A stretch of DNA of 64,000 nt from UBA6623 sp965226435 (GTDB lineage Bacteria > Acidobacteriota > Terriglobia > Bryobacterales > UBA6623). The notes beneath the pieces were generated by a model, which worked only from the letters and a program-made list of their open reading frames with translations, made no database searches and was not told the DNA's origin. Each line of letters begins with the position of its first letter. Position 1 is the first letter of the stretch. The stretch covers positions 310,001 to 374,000 of the forward strand of contig CBDDCY010000007.1 of assembly GCA_965226435.1 (NCBI GenBank), in the 5' to 3' direction. A program made the translations under genes and the position numbers. Of this stretch, positions 46,238 through 54,867 are shown piece after piece.

Positions 46238-46870
46238 ATGAGCGTCGCCCGTTATATTGCCATCGAAGGCCCGCTACGCGTGGGCAAGACCAGTCTGGCG
46301 CACGCGTTGGCCGAACGGCTCCACGCCCGGCGATTGCTCGACGCGGAGGATAATCCCTTTTTGGGTCCCTTCTACCGAGGGGAAGGGGGCTCGGCGTTTC
46401 GGGCCCAGATGTACTTCTTGATGTCGCGTTACCAGCGCATCCACGATGCCGACATCCCGCATTCGCACACGCCCATCGTGGCCGACCATCTTTTCGAGAA
46501 AGATAAACTCTTCGCCTATATCAACCTCAATGACGACGAAGCGGCCGTTTACGACCGTTACTATCGTCACTTCAAGGAGCAGCTCCCGACGCCGGATCTG
46601 GTGGTTTACCTCAAAGCTCCCACGAGCGTGTTACGGGAACGGATCGAGCGAAAGAACGTCGCCGATGAAGCCCACATCGCCGACGAATACATCGACGAAG
46701 TGGTGCGTGCCTACGAACACTTCTTTGCCCACTACAAAGCCGCCGACGTTTTAGTCGTCGACACGTCGAAGTCCGACTTTGTTCATCGAGAACAGGATCT
46801 CGAGGAATTGTTGGAAGAGCTCAGCCAGCCGGTTCAGGGGACGCAATATTTCCTGCCCTTGGGGTCGTAG
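46238..46870 (+). CDS. Deoxynucleoside kinase (dGK/dAK-like)
   Basis: The 210-residue protein is of the deoxyadenosine/deoxyguanosine kinase family, which phosphorylates deoxynucleosides for salvage. The P-loop is EGPLRVGKTSLAHAL, a variant of the usual GxxGxGKS/T. YFLMSRYQRI and DHLFEKDKLFAYINL carry the substrate-binding and ERS-like positions, and LPTPDLVVYLKAPTSVLRERIERKN is the LID region. It lies 44 nt after ruvB, possibly on the same transcript. Confidence 0.86.
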   Translation: MSVARYIAIEGPLRVGKTSLAHALAERLHARRLLDAEDNPFLGPFYRGEGGSAFRAQMYFLMSRYQRIHDADIPHSHTPIVADHLFEKDKLFAYINLNDDEAAVYDRYYRHFKEQLPTPDLVVYLKAPTSVLRERIERKNVADEAHIADEYIDEVVRAYEHFFAHYKAADVLVVDTSKSDFVHREQDLEELLEELSQPVQGTQYFLPLGS

Positions 46871-46978
46871 GGGTAGGGAGGGAGGTTCCGTTGCGCTTGG
46901 CGTGTCGCAAAACTTCGTCTCCCCCTGTGCCCTTGGCCCGTCGCTTGCGCTCTGGGCTCTGCATCTATGTCGTGAATC

Positions 46979-47782
46979 CTATTCCTTGTCTTCGGGTGGT
47001 TGGGCGATTCCTGCCGTGCCCCCGGGGGCGGCGTAGGTGTCGCGTACGGCGATGACTTTTTCGTCCTCGAAGGTGACGAAGGTTAGGTTGCCGGGGGGGA
47101 TGCCGTAGATCCAATCCTCGGTTTCGATGCCGTCGCGGAAGTCACGCACCTTGCGGTCGGGGCGTCCCTTGGCGAGCAGGACCATGTCGCGATTCATGCC
47201 TTCGAGGACGCGTTTATCCGTAATCGCTTCCCGAAACTCTTCGGGCAGCTTTTCCATGTAGAGCTCCGTTGCGGAGCGTTGCGTGAAATCGATGATCGGC
47301 TCCATCATCTTCTTGAGTTTGTCGGGCTCCAGTTCCGGGACTCCGCCCTCGAAGACCAGCGCCAGTTTCGTTCCGCCGGGGGCGTGGACGCTTTGACCCG
47401 CGCCGAGCGTTGTTCCTTGCCGCATGGTGCCACTCATTTGCACCCGATGCCACCACTTGCGTCCGCCCTTGAGGCCGTGGTTAATGACCAAGATGATGCG
47501 GTCCTTCTTGAACTCGACGCTGGTGATTTGCACCAAGTCGCCCAAGCGAGCCGCCGGACCGAACTTGTCCATGGCATCGCCCCATTGGTCGGGATCGTAG
47601 CGCCCCTTGGTCGAGATGCCCAGAGCTTTCTTGGAGCGCGGGATGATGACTTTGGCGGTGCCGTACTCGGCGGTCATTTGCCGCACGATGCGGGCGCGTT
47701 GCTCGACGCCGATCTTGGCGTGGAGCGTCATGACGCCGCCCAATACCAACGCCCCTAAAGCGAAACTCAAATGCCTTCGCAT
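46979..47782 (-). CDS. Exported protein of unknown function
   Basis: The 267-residue protein has a signal peptide (MRRHLSFALGALVLGGVMTLHA). The mature part, with VIIPRSKKALGIST, LVQITSVEFKKDRIILVINHGLKGGRKWWHRV and RVLEGMNRDMVLLAKGRPDRKVRD, has a beta-rich look and recalls a lineage-specific family I have seen in Acidobacteriota-like proteins, but I cannot name it. It ends with a Gly/Pro-rich tail. ATG 47782 is supported by the signal peptide. A CPBP protease gene is 38 nt upstream on the same strand. Confidence 0.65.
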   Translation of the reverse strand: MRRHLSFALGALVLGGVMTLHAKIGVEQRARIVRQMTAEYGTAKVIIPRSKKALGISTKGRYDPDQWGDAMDKFGPAARLGDLVQITSVEFKKDRIILVINHGLKGGRKWWHRVQMSGTMRQGTTLGAGQSVHAPGGTKLALVFEGGVPELEPDKLKKMMEPIIDFTQRSATELYMEKLPEEFREAITDKRVLEGMNRDMVLLAKGRPDRKVRDFRDGIETEDWIYGIPPGNLTFVTFEDEKVIAVRDTYAAPGGTAGIAQPPEDKE

Positions 47783-47820
47783 GGAATACCTATCGTCGGA
47801 GCCCTTCCGACGGACCATCA

Positions 47821-48771
47821 CTATTCTTCTTCCGACAATAGCTTTCGGCTGTCCCGCGCCAACGGCAGTTTCCAAATGACCCAGGCCGCGACGACTACGA
47901 CGGTGGTTGCCGAAAGCCCGGCTTCCGGTCCGTAGGCGCCGCCGGTCCACAGCTCCGGGCCGACCGGCGTCACGTACATTGCCGTCAACTTGATTTTAAG
48001 CCCACTGAGGTTGGCGCCGAACACCGCCAGCGCGAAATTCCAGCCGATATGCAGGCCGTAGGGCAGCCACAACGTACGATGCCGCACAAGAGCGAGGCCG
48101 AAGAGAACGCCGAACAGTACCGTGTTGAGTAACGCGGGTCCGGAGAACTCGGGGTTGCCATAGTGAATCCACCCGAAAATTCCACCCGTTGCCCCGACGG
48201 CGGCCCAAGGGTGCGTGGCTCGGGCCACCATCTGAAACCCATAGCCTCGAATCAGCAGCTCTTCCCCGGCCGACCCGACCAGAACGCCCAAAAGACCGAC
48301 AAGCAGCGCGGGCTCCCATAACGGTCCGGCGTAGTTTTCGAGTGGGCCGAGCGAAACTTTGACCCACCCCAGCGCCCAATGAACGCTCAGAATGATCGTG
48401 ACCAGGGCCGCGCCCACGCCGAAGCCCCATACCGCGGCCGCGACGGCTTGGCGATTGGGCGCGGCCGCGATCACGGCCGGCGGTCGCGGTTGTGGGAAGC
48501 GCAGCAGCAGGAAAGTGACCGCCGCCACCGCCGGGAACAGAGAGAACAGCGTTATCGTGAAGCGGTCGACGGGCAGTGACGACAACAGCCAACCGCAGGC
48601 CGGCCACAGCAACATCGTCAGCAGTATGAAAAGCCCGAGTTGACTCAATGCCGTCACCGAGCGCCGCCACGACGGCCTTGCCGCACCCGGTCCTTGATCC
48701 GCCAGGGTGCTTCCGCGCTCCCGTGATGTCGGGTCAGCGAAGGACGCCGGGCGTTCTTCTTGTATCCCCAT
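47821..48771 (-). CDS. CPBP family intramembrane protease
   Basis: The 316-residue membrane protein has about eight helices. The CPBP motif GSAGEELLIRGYGFQMVAR carries the Glu pair and Arg, and GIFGWIHYGNP and YGLHIGWNFA carry the later His and Asn positions of this protease family. It is not closely similar to the CPBP protein at 42641. The start is placed at ATG 48771, with a TTGCGACAATCTTC box upstream; a longer frame exists but adds Arg-rich text. The substrate is unknown. Confidence 0.84.
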   Translation of the reverse strand: MGIQEERPASFADPTSRERGSTLADQGPGAARPSWRRSVTALSQLGLFILLTMLLWPACGWLLSSLPVDRFTITLFSLFPAVAAVTFLLLRFPQPRPPAVIAAAPNRQAVAAAVWGFGVGAALVTIILSVHWALGWVKVSLGPLENYAGPLWEPALLVGLLGVLVGSAGEELLIRGYGFQMVARATHPWAAVGATGGIFGWIHYGNPEFSGPALLNTVLFGVLFGLALVRHRTLWLPYGLHIGWNFALAVFGANLSGLKIKLTAMYVTPVGPELWTGGAYGPEAGLSATTVVVVAAWVIWKLPLARDSRKLLSEEE

Positions 48772-48890
48772 AACGACTTGAAGATTGTCGCAAAGCAGCC
48801 GCGCGAAAAGGGTGGACGTGGAAACCTCCGACACGAGCCGGGCTTCGTTTCCGGGAGAAGAGTCCCGACCGGGACTCAGTTTCTCGATCC

Positions 48891-49391
48891 TCAACCCGCT
48901 TTGTAATCGAGGACGTCTTCTCCGGGTTTGAAGACCGTGAGATCGGGAACGGAGGCGGCCGCGGCTACTCGCCCGTTGATTTGTTCGAACTCGCCTTTGT
49001 CCCAACTAACCGCTGATTGCGAGATCGTGCCGTCTTGTTCAATCAGGAAGCTGCTCGGCACATGAGTGATGCCGTAGGCGTTCGAAACGGCAAAATCTTC
49101 GTCTTCGGAGTCGAACAGCTCGGGTGGCTTGACCTCAAATTCGCGGTTGAAGGCGGCTGTGTCTTCCGGCTCGTTCTGCGAGACGGCCCAAAACGTAACC
49201 GGGCCTTCCGCGGTTGCCGAGGCTAGGCGATCGAAAAACGGCAAGGCGTACTGGCAGGTGGGGCAGGTGACCTTGAAAAACGTCAGCAGCACGGGTCCTT
49301 TTTCGAGCGCGGCGCGCAACGATTGAATCTCGCCGTTACTGTCGGGCAATGAAAAGTCAGGGGCTTTTGAGCCCGGTTCAAGCGCGGCCAT
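48891..49391 (-). CDS. Peroxiredoxin/thioredoxin-like protein (TlpA/AhpC-TSA)
   Basis: The 166-residue protein has the family opening GSKAPDFSLPDSNGEIQSLRAAL and a CPTC redox motif in LLTFFKVTCPTCQYALPFFDRL, followed by VPSSFLIEQDGTI with the conserved cis-Pro. The CxxC looks like a thioredoxin/TlpA centre more than the single-Cys peroxiredoxin site. There is no signal peptide, so it should be cytoplasmic. It lies near the CPBP gene on the same strand (119 nt) and is divergent from the ROK gene. Confidence 0.86.
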   Translation of the reverse strand: MAALEPGSKAPDFSLPDSNGEIQSLRAALEKGPVLLTFFKVTCPTCQYALPFFDRLASATAEGPVTFWAVSQNEPEDTAAFNREFEVKPPELFDSEDEDFAVSNAYGITHVPSSFLIEQDGTISQSAVSWDKGEFEQINGRVAAAASVPDLTVFKPGEDVLDYKAG

Positions 49392-49505
49392 TTCGCCTCT
49401 CCCCCAATTGCTTGGTCGAAAGCTCGCGACTCAATGAATCGCACCTTATTCTAGCAATGCCCGCCAAATCGACCCGTGTGAGGTAGCCGCCGCAAAGCGC
49501 GCGGG

Positions 49506-49511
49506 TATAAT
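49506..49511 (+). promoter_or_regulatory. -10 box TATAAT
   Basis: TATAAT in GCGGGTATAATCG lies 37 nt before the ATG at 49549. No good -35 was seen. Confidence 0.4.
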
Positions 49512-49548
49512 CGAGAGTCCCGGGCGCGGACCCGGCGGGCACATCGTT

Positions 49549-50526
49549 ATGAGTACGGCCTCTTATCTTGTTTTTGAAACCGGTGGGACGAAGCTTGCCG
49601 CGGGCGTTGCCGGGGCGGACCGGCGGTTGGAAGAGACGCGCTTCCTGTATCGCGAGCCCCAGGACCGGGCCGAGCGCAGTTTGGAGCGGCTGATTGAGAT
49701 CGCGCATGAGCTTCGCGAGCCCCGCGAACGCCAAGGGGCAAGGTTTCGCGCGATCGGGTTCGGTTTCGGTGGAACGGTGCGACGCTCGACGCGGGAGCCT
49801 CACCTATGTCTGCACGAAGAGGGCTGGGATGGACTTGCCGTTGTCCCGAGGCTCGAAAAGGAATTCGCGCTGCCGGTGAGCATCGAGAATGACTGCAAGT
49901 TGGCGGCGTTGGCCGAGGCCCATTTCGGAGCGGGGGAGGGGTGTCGCACGGTTTTCTACACGACGATTGGGACCGGAGTCGGCGGCGGCATTGTGCGCGA
50001 CGGGCGTATTCAGGCCTTCAGTGATATCGGCGAGGCGGAAATCGGGCATGTGGTGGTAGCGCCGGACGGCCCGATGTGTCCGTGTGGCGGGCGTGGATGC
50101 GTGGAGGCGGTTTGCTCGGGTCCGGGGATTGCGCAACTCGCGGGTTGGATAGCCGAACAAGACCCGGCATTGTGGCGGGCGGGGAAATTCGCGGCGGAGT
50201 ACGACTCCGCAGGGCAGGTTTCCAGCAAACAGATCATGAGCGGTTGGGAGGCGGGTGACCGGTTCGCCGGGACGGTTGTTGATCGTGCCGCGGGCTACCT
50301 GGCGCAAGCGCTGGCTGCGGCGATCAACTTGTTGAGCCCCGATGTTGTCGTCGTCGGCGGTGGGGTTGGGGCGGGGAATAGTGCCTTTCTAGAGCGCGTC
50401 TCCGAGAAGGTGCGGCCACTGGTGGTTCCCTATTTCCGCGAGCATTATCGGATTGTCCCGTCGCGGTTGGGGCAAGAGGTGGTTAGTCAAGGGGCGGCGA
50501 TTTTGGCGGCGCAGTCGGTGGAGTAG
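49549..50526 (+). CDS. ROK family sugar kinase
   Basis: The 325-residue protein has the ATP-binding opening ETGGTKLAAGV, the sugar-binding catalytic IENDCKLAALAEAHFGAG, TTIGTGVGGGIV, and the ROK zinc motif CPCGGRGCVE. This is the layout of glucokinase or N-acetylmannosamine/fructokinase-type ROK kinases. There is no N-terminal helix-turn-helix, so it is an enzyme and not a repressor. Sugar specificity cannot be read. The nagA gene lies about 10 kb downstream, not clustered. Confidence 0.88.
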   Translation: MSTASYLVFETGGTKLAAGVAGADRRLEETRFLYREPQDRAERSLERLIEIAHELREPRERQGARFRAIGFGFGGTVRRSTREPHLCLHEEGWDGLAVVPRLEKEFALPVSIENDCKLAALAEAHFGAGEGCRTVFYTTIGTGVGGGIVRDGRIQAFSDIGEAEIGHVVVAPDGPMCPCGGRGCVEAVCSGPGIAQLAGWIAEQDPALWRAGKFAAEYDSAGQVSSKQIMSGWEAGDRFAGTVVDRAAGYLAQALAAAINLLSPDVVVVGGGVGAGNSAFLERVSEKVRPLVVPYFREHYRIVPSRLGQEVVSQGAAILAAQSVE

Positions 50527-50596
50527 AGCCGCGGGCTTCCTTGGAAACCCGCCGGCCAATCTTTCCCGATGAAGGGCAGCCGGAGAGAAAAGCGGG

Positions 50597-53185
50597 TTAA
50601 AGCGTCGTGACGACTTGGGCTTCGATCTTCTCGCCGTCATAAGCGGTCATCGTCACCCGCGAGCCGGCGGCAACGCCCACCAGCCCCGGCACGGCCACGT
50701 TGCCGTCGGCGCGACTCCGAGCAGCCCGTAACGGCCGTCCCTCGATGGTCGCGAAGCGCACGTCGGCATTGGGCAGCGTCTTGAGCCGCGGCAGGCGGCA
50801 ATCGATCGGACGCCCAGTCGCCGAGGCCCCGACGAACACCGATCCGTCGCCGCGAGGCTCGGAATTGGGCGGCTCGACCAAGCGCCTGATCCACAAGCCG
50901 ATTTTTGCATCCTCGGGCCGCGGATCAAACTCCATCTCCAGGAAATTCCAATAGCCGGGATTCGTCTGCTTCCTCAAATCCGGCGACTCGTAGTCCTGGT
51001 GGTAGAACGCGATCATGTCGAGTTCGCGGCCGTCGTAGTCGGTCATGCGGCGCCCGAAGCCGCTTTTGGGAGCCCGTCCTCCGGTGCGGCCGATCGGCCC
51101 GAAAGAGCACTCATACAGCCGCGCGTCGCGGTTTCGCACAATCGAGCCGATATGAACATCCCCATAGACGCTGACGATTCCCTCGCGCGAGCTCAACAGT
51201 TCAATCACGCGGTCGCAACCCGCCTTTACCCAACCGGCATAATCGGCGGCAATGCGGTCACGCTGCTCGGCTTCGGCCGAGGGCTGCCAAATCGTATGCA
51301 TGCCGTTGATGCCGGTGACGCAGATCAGCGCTGAAGTGTCGGTTCGGACGGTTTCTTGCAACCAGGCAAACTGCTCTTCTCCGAGCAAACTGCGGGTCGG
51401 GTCCTTGCGGTCGTAGATGTGCCCCTTGCCGGTCCAGCCTTCGGTTTCCCAGATATGGGTGTCTTGCGATGTACGCCAGAGCCGTGAATCGGCGATCAGC
51501 AACGAGAAGTCTCCCTCGGGCATCTTCCAGCGCCGCCAACGTTTCGGGTTTTCGGTGCCCGAGGGACTGTCGTCACCGGTGATTAAATGCTGCACGATCT
51601 GAAAATTCCGCTGCATGTACTCGATGTCTTGGCCTAGGCCCGGCTGGGTTCGAATCGCGATTTGCTCGGGACCCTTGACGTCGTCCATGCCGTGGTCGTG
51701 ATCACCGGGGTTGAGGACGTTCCAGTGCCGCATCATCTGCCAACGCGTAACGGGGTTGCCCAAGGTCGTTGTGATGATTTTGTAGGCGTCGTCGGTGCTG
51801 GTGGTGTAGAGAACGAGTTCGAGATACCAAACGTCGTCCTCCCAGAGCATGACCTGAAATTCGAAAAGCTCGGTGTAGAGAAAGGCGTCGACCAAGGGCT
51901 GATCGTGAATCCAGTTTTCCTGGAATTTCGCCGTGCGTTCCATGCCGGGCTTTGTGCCGCTGATGGCGTGGCAACTGAGCCCGCAGAGGCGATAGGGCGC
52001 GGTGAGGCGCGGTAGGCGACCGACATAGCCGCGGGCGCTTGGGCGCGGGTCGGCGGTGACATTTTGGCCGTCCTTCCAAACCGTGTAATACATCTCGGCG
52101 TCGGCGGGGTTGGCCGGCAACACGCAATCGATCACGGCGGTCGCGCGTCGAAAGCCATTGGTCAAGATCCTGCCGCGTCCGGCGCGCGGAACGGCTTCCC
52201 AGCCGGCCGCGGGCTGTTCGGCGGTTCCGATACGAATTTCCGCGCTACGGCCTTCCTGGCGAAAGATGGCGATGAACCGGCAATGCCATTCGCCGTCGAC
52301 TTGCCGTAGGGTGTCGCCAAGCGGATAGCAGACCTGCAATTCATTGACAGGCTCGTCGAGCGCGGTATTGTCGCCCGGGTCGAGCCGAAACTCGCTGACT
52401 TCGAAGTCGAGATCGCCGCGCCCGACGAGCCCCACGAAGCCTTCCACGAATTTTTCTCGTTCGACGTTTTTACAGGTGACTTTGGCTTGTGATCCGGCGG
52501 CCTTTAAGGTGGCGGTCACCGTGGCTTGGTTGGCGTCACGACCCGAGACTTCCACGTCGATCGTGACGCGGTCGCCGGCCTTGAGGGCCGGGGCCTCGGT
52601 GGTGGAATCAAGCTGAACGGCCTTGGCATCGTCGGTCGTGTGGTCATACACGCCGAAGCCGCCGTCATCGCGCCAGGCGGCGTACCAACAGGCGTCGCCT
52701 TGCTCGCCGCCGCCGTTCCAGCTTTCAAATAACGTCCGCCCGCCGAAGCAGATCCCCATTAACGAATAGCCCGGCTCGGGCCTGCGATCGGGCAGCGAAC
52801 GCACCACCGCGTCGATCGAGACTCGATAGTTCCCTTGCAGCTTCCAATCGCGCCGCCAAATCATGCCGTACGGCGGACGCGATTCGTACTCGGTTTCCAT
52901 GTATTTATGAAACGGAAACCCGGTATGCCGAGCCTTATCGCCACGAGTGCGAATTCGACGCCGCAGCGCGTTCCCTTCGAGTTTCCAATAGCCGGGGTTC
53001 AGCGATTCCCAGCCGTGGCCGTGATAGAAGGAATCGGCACGCTCGAAATTGTCGACGACCTTGCCAGTGTTTTCTTGCGCGGTCGCATTCGCGCCGACCG
53101 CCGCCGAGGCGGCCGCGGCAACGGAAAGTTTGGCGAACTCACGCCGATTGACTTGCGAGCTGGGATCGATGTTCTTGTCGGGCAT
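50597..53185 (-). CDS. PhoD-like alkaline phosphatase with N-terminal ConA-like domain, Tat-exported
   Basis: The 862-residue protein starts with a twin-arginine signal (QVNRREFAKLSVAAAASAAV). Residues about 40-260 look like a concanavalin/LamG-like beta-sandwich (DNFERADSFYHGHGWE...NYRVSIDAVVRSL). The second half carries a PhoD-like metallophosphatase: DHDHGMDDVKGPEQ, LLIADSRLW, DTHIWETEGW and VYGDVHIGSIVRN, with the GDxH-type metal site. PhoD enzymes use Ca and Fe to hydrolyse phosphodiesters and monoesters outside the membrane. It is divergent from proC. Confidence 0.82.
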   Translation of the reverse strand: MPDKNIDPSSQVNRREFAKLSVAAAASAAVGANATAQENTGKVVDNFERADSFYHGHGWESLNPGYWKLEGNALRRRIRTRGDKARHTGFPFHKYMETEYESRPPYGMIWRRDWKLQGNYRVSIDAVVRSLPDRRPEPGYSLMGICFGGRTLFESWNGGGEQGDACWYAAWRDDGGFGVYDHTTDDAKAVQLDSTTEAPALKAGDRVTIDVEVSGRDANQATVTATLKAAGSQAKVTCKNVEREKFVEGFVGLVGRGDLDFEVSEFRLDPGDNTALDEPVNELQVCYPLGDTLRQVDGEWHCRFIAIFRQEGRSAEIRIGTAEQPAAGWEAVPRAGRGRILTNGFRRATAVIDCVLPANPADAEMYYTVWKDGQNVTADPRPSARGYVGRLPRLTAPYRLCGLSCHAISGTKPGMERTAKFQENWIHDQPLVDAFLYTELFEFQVMLWEDDVWYLELVLYTTSTDDAYKIITTTLGNPVTRWQMMRHWNVLNPGDHDHGMDDVKGPEQIAIRTQPGLGQDIEYMQRNFQIVQHLITGDDSPSGTENPKRWRRWKMPEGDFSLLIADSRLWRTSQDTHIWETEGWTGKGHIYDRKDPTRSLLGEEQFAWLQETVRTDTSALICVTGINGMHTIWQPSAEAEQRDRIAADYAGWVKAGCDRVIELLSSREGIVSVYGDVHIGSIVRNRDARLYECSFGPIGRTGGRAPKSGFGRRMTDYDGRELDMIAFYHQDYESPDLRKQTNPGYWNFLEMEFDPRPEDAKIGLWIRRLVEPPNSEPRGDGSVFVGASATGRPIDCRLPRLKTLPNADVRFATIEGRPLRAARSRADGNVAVPGLVGVAAGSRVTMTAYDGEKIEAQVVTTL

Positions 53186-53299
53186 TGTTTTCCTGTGGGG
53201 TTTTCCTGTCGGGCTTTCCTATGGGCGGCGGTTCGAAGAACAGACCGCGACAGCGCGCCCGAAAGACATTGTAGTGCTTTGCGCCACCCGCGACCTCGC

Positions 53300-53305
53300 T
53301 ACAAT
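53300..53305 (+). promoter_or_regulatory. -10-like box TACAAT, 6 nt before the start codon
   Basis: TACAAT ends 6 nt before the ATG of proC at 53312. No Shine-Dalgarno lies between, so a leaderless mRNA is likely. Confidence 0.45.
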
Positions 53306-53311
53306 GTGCCC

Positions 53312-54133
53312 ATGTCTCTCGATCGAAAGCTTGCCGTCATCGGCGCCGGAAATTTGGGCGGGTCCTTAATCCGCGGTCTGCTCGAAGCCAAGCAGCTCAC
53401 CCCCGATGACATTCGCGCCACCGTGCATCCCTCGCTGCCGGCCGAGGAAATCGGCGAACAACTCGGCGTCTCCGTCAGCGCGGGCGGCAATGCCGAGGCC
53501 GCCCAATGGGCCGACGTGATCCTGCTATCGGTCAAGCCCTATCAGATTCGCGAGGTGTTGGGCGATATGCGCGACTTTTTTCGCCCCGATCAGATCCTCA
53601 TCTCGCTGGCCGCCGCCGTCCCGCTGGCAACGATCGAGGACGCCGGCTCGCCGTCGATGCGCACCTTTCGCGCCATGCCGAATCTGGCGATGACGGTGAG
53701 GGCGTCGGCGACGGCAATCTGCCCCAATGATGCCGCCCAACCCGCCGACCGAGAAGTCGCCGAGGGAATTTTCGGGACCGTCGGACGCGTGTTTTGGGTC
53801 AACGAAGAAATGATGCACGCCGTCACGGCGCTTTCCGGCAGCGGCCCCGCCTACGTCGCGCTGGTCGCCGAAGCCCTGGCCGCCGGAGGAGTCAGCCTCG
53901 GCCTACCCGCCGACTTGGCCGTGCAATTAGCCGAGCAAACGCTGATGGGATCGGCCAAGCTTCTACTCGAAACCGGCAAGCACCCCGCCGTGCTCCGCGA
54001 TGAAGTTTCCACACCCGCCGGCACGACGGTCGCGGGGCTGGGGGAACTTGAGAAAGGGGGCGTGCCCGCCGCCCTGCGCGCCGCAGTCGAGGCCGCCGGC
54101 GCGCGCTCGCGCGAACTCAGCAAGGGCCTCTGA
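53312..54133 (+). CDS. proC: Pyrroline-5-carboxylate reductase
   Basis: ProC makes proline from 1-pyrroline-5-carboxylate with NAD(P)H. The 273-residue protein has the dinucleotide motif LAVIGAGNLGGSLIRGLLE, VILLSVKPYQIREVL, LISLAAAVPLATIE, FRAMPNLAMTVRASATAI and the C-terminal signature with DEVSTPAGTTVAGLGELEKGGVPAALRAAVEAA. ATG 53312 is the only good start at the conserved N-terminus; it lacks a ribosome site. Confidence 0.96.
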   Translation: MSLDRKLAVIGAGNLGGSLIRGLLEAKQLTPDDIRATVHPSLPAEEIGEQLGVSVSAGGNAEAAQWADVILLSVKPYQIREVLGDMRDFFRPDQILISLAAAVPLATIEDAGSPSMRTFRAMPNLAMTVRASATAICPNDAAQPADREVAEGIFGTVGRVFWVNEEMMHAVTALSGSGPAYVALVAEALAAGGVSLGLPADLAVQLAEQTLMGSAKLLLETGKHPAVLRDEVSTPAGTTVAGLGELEKGGVPAALRAAVEAAGARSRELSKGL

Positions 54134-54137
54134 CGCC

Positions 54138-54491
54138 CAGTGGGGCAGGTCTCCAGGCCTGCCCGGCGAGCTGCCCTCCGCGGTTGGAGAAATGTACAGG
54201 CCCGACCAGAGCAGAGTACGGAAGGCAGTGACCGTTGGGGTAGATTAACCGTGAACCGTGAGCACGGTTGAGACGAGGACCAGCCGCGGGGCGGCTGGTC
54301 TTTGGCCCCACCCGCGGCCCCCGAGCGACCGCCGGGGCCGGTCGTTCGCCCATGGGAAGAGGAGCCTTGACTTGAGGTGTTGTCCCTGGGCTTCAGCCCA
54401 AGGCCGGCATTAGGACAAGAGGCTTGCTTAGGTTGGGGGCAGCTTCATGGGCAGCCCGCGGTATGAGCAGGCCTGGAGACCTGCCCCACTG
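54138..54491. repeat. 25-bp perfect inverted repeat, 304 nt apart
   Basis: The arm beginning CAGTGGGGCAGGTCTCCAGG at 54138-54162 recurs as its exact complement at 54467-54491. The bracketed DNA carries no gene. It could be the ends of a small non-autonomous element or a pair of independent palindromic repeats. Confidence 0.75.
54278..54300. repeat. Perfect 10-bp hairpin GACCAGCCGC/GCGGCTGGTC
   Basis: The two arms are separated by GGG. It may act as a structural or REP-like element between the 25-bp arms. Confidence 0.65.
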
Positions 54492-54522
54492 GGAATGGTG
54501 TCCCTGGTCTCTTGATGAACAA

Positions 54523-54834
54523 TCAATCGAGGTCGATGTCGCGGGTATAGCGCTCGGGGGGGCCGCTGTCCTTGGCTTTTTTCAGCAGACCTTCGAAGCG
54601 CTTATCGAGCGTCTTGTTGTGTTGGCGCTGCGCGTCGAGGCGTTTTTGAAAACGCTCCTCGCGCCCGCTTTCGGCGGCTTTCACGCGGCGAACTGCCTCT
54701 TGCAAATCTTGAGGAATGGACTCCGGTTTCGGGGCCTCGTGATGGACGACGGTTTGCGTCTCGGCGCTGATCTCGAGACGCCCGCAGCAGCAGGGACACT
54801 GAACTTCGAATAACTCGTCCGCCATCGCCTTCAT
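54523..54834 (-). CDS. Small zinc-ribbon coiled-coil protein, unknown
   Basis: The 103-residue protein has an N-terminal CPCCCGRL zinc-ribbon-like segment (only one cysteine group is visible) and then a charged helix-rich C-terminal half (IPQDLQEAVRRVKAAESGREERFQKRLD) likely to form a coiled coil. I do not recognise the family. Either ATG 54834 or ATG 54825 could be the start. The acyl-CoA dehydrogenase-like gene is immediately upstream on the same strand (33 nt). Confidence 0.6.
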   Translation of the reverse strand: MKAMADELFEVQCPCCCGRLEISAETQTVVHHEAPKPESIPQDLQEAVRRVKAAESGREERFQKRLDAQRQHNKTLDKRFEGLLKKAKDSGPPERYTRDIDLD

Positions 54835-54867
54835 CGTATCGCAAAGGCGGCAAACCGGGCGAGCAAG

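Larger units (their letters stand above)
54134..54522. other. Hairpin-rich intergenic mosaic
   Basis: The 389-nt gap has a perfect 25-bp inverted repeat (54138-54162 and 54467-54491), a 10-bp hairpin at 54278-54300, a TTCA-loop hairpin at 54383-54402, a short GTGAACCGTGAGC array near 54249 and a GACC-type hairpin near 54322-54347. No gene was found. Confidence 0.7.

Noticed and set aside
47821..49005. Longer start for the second CPBP protease (from 49005)
   Set aside because: The extra 78 residues are Arg/Ser-rich and overlap the end of the next gene's reverse frame; ATG 48771 fits the membrane-protein start.
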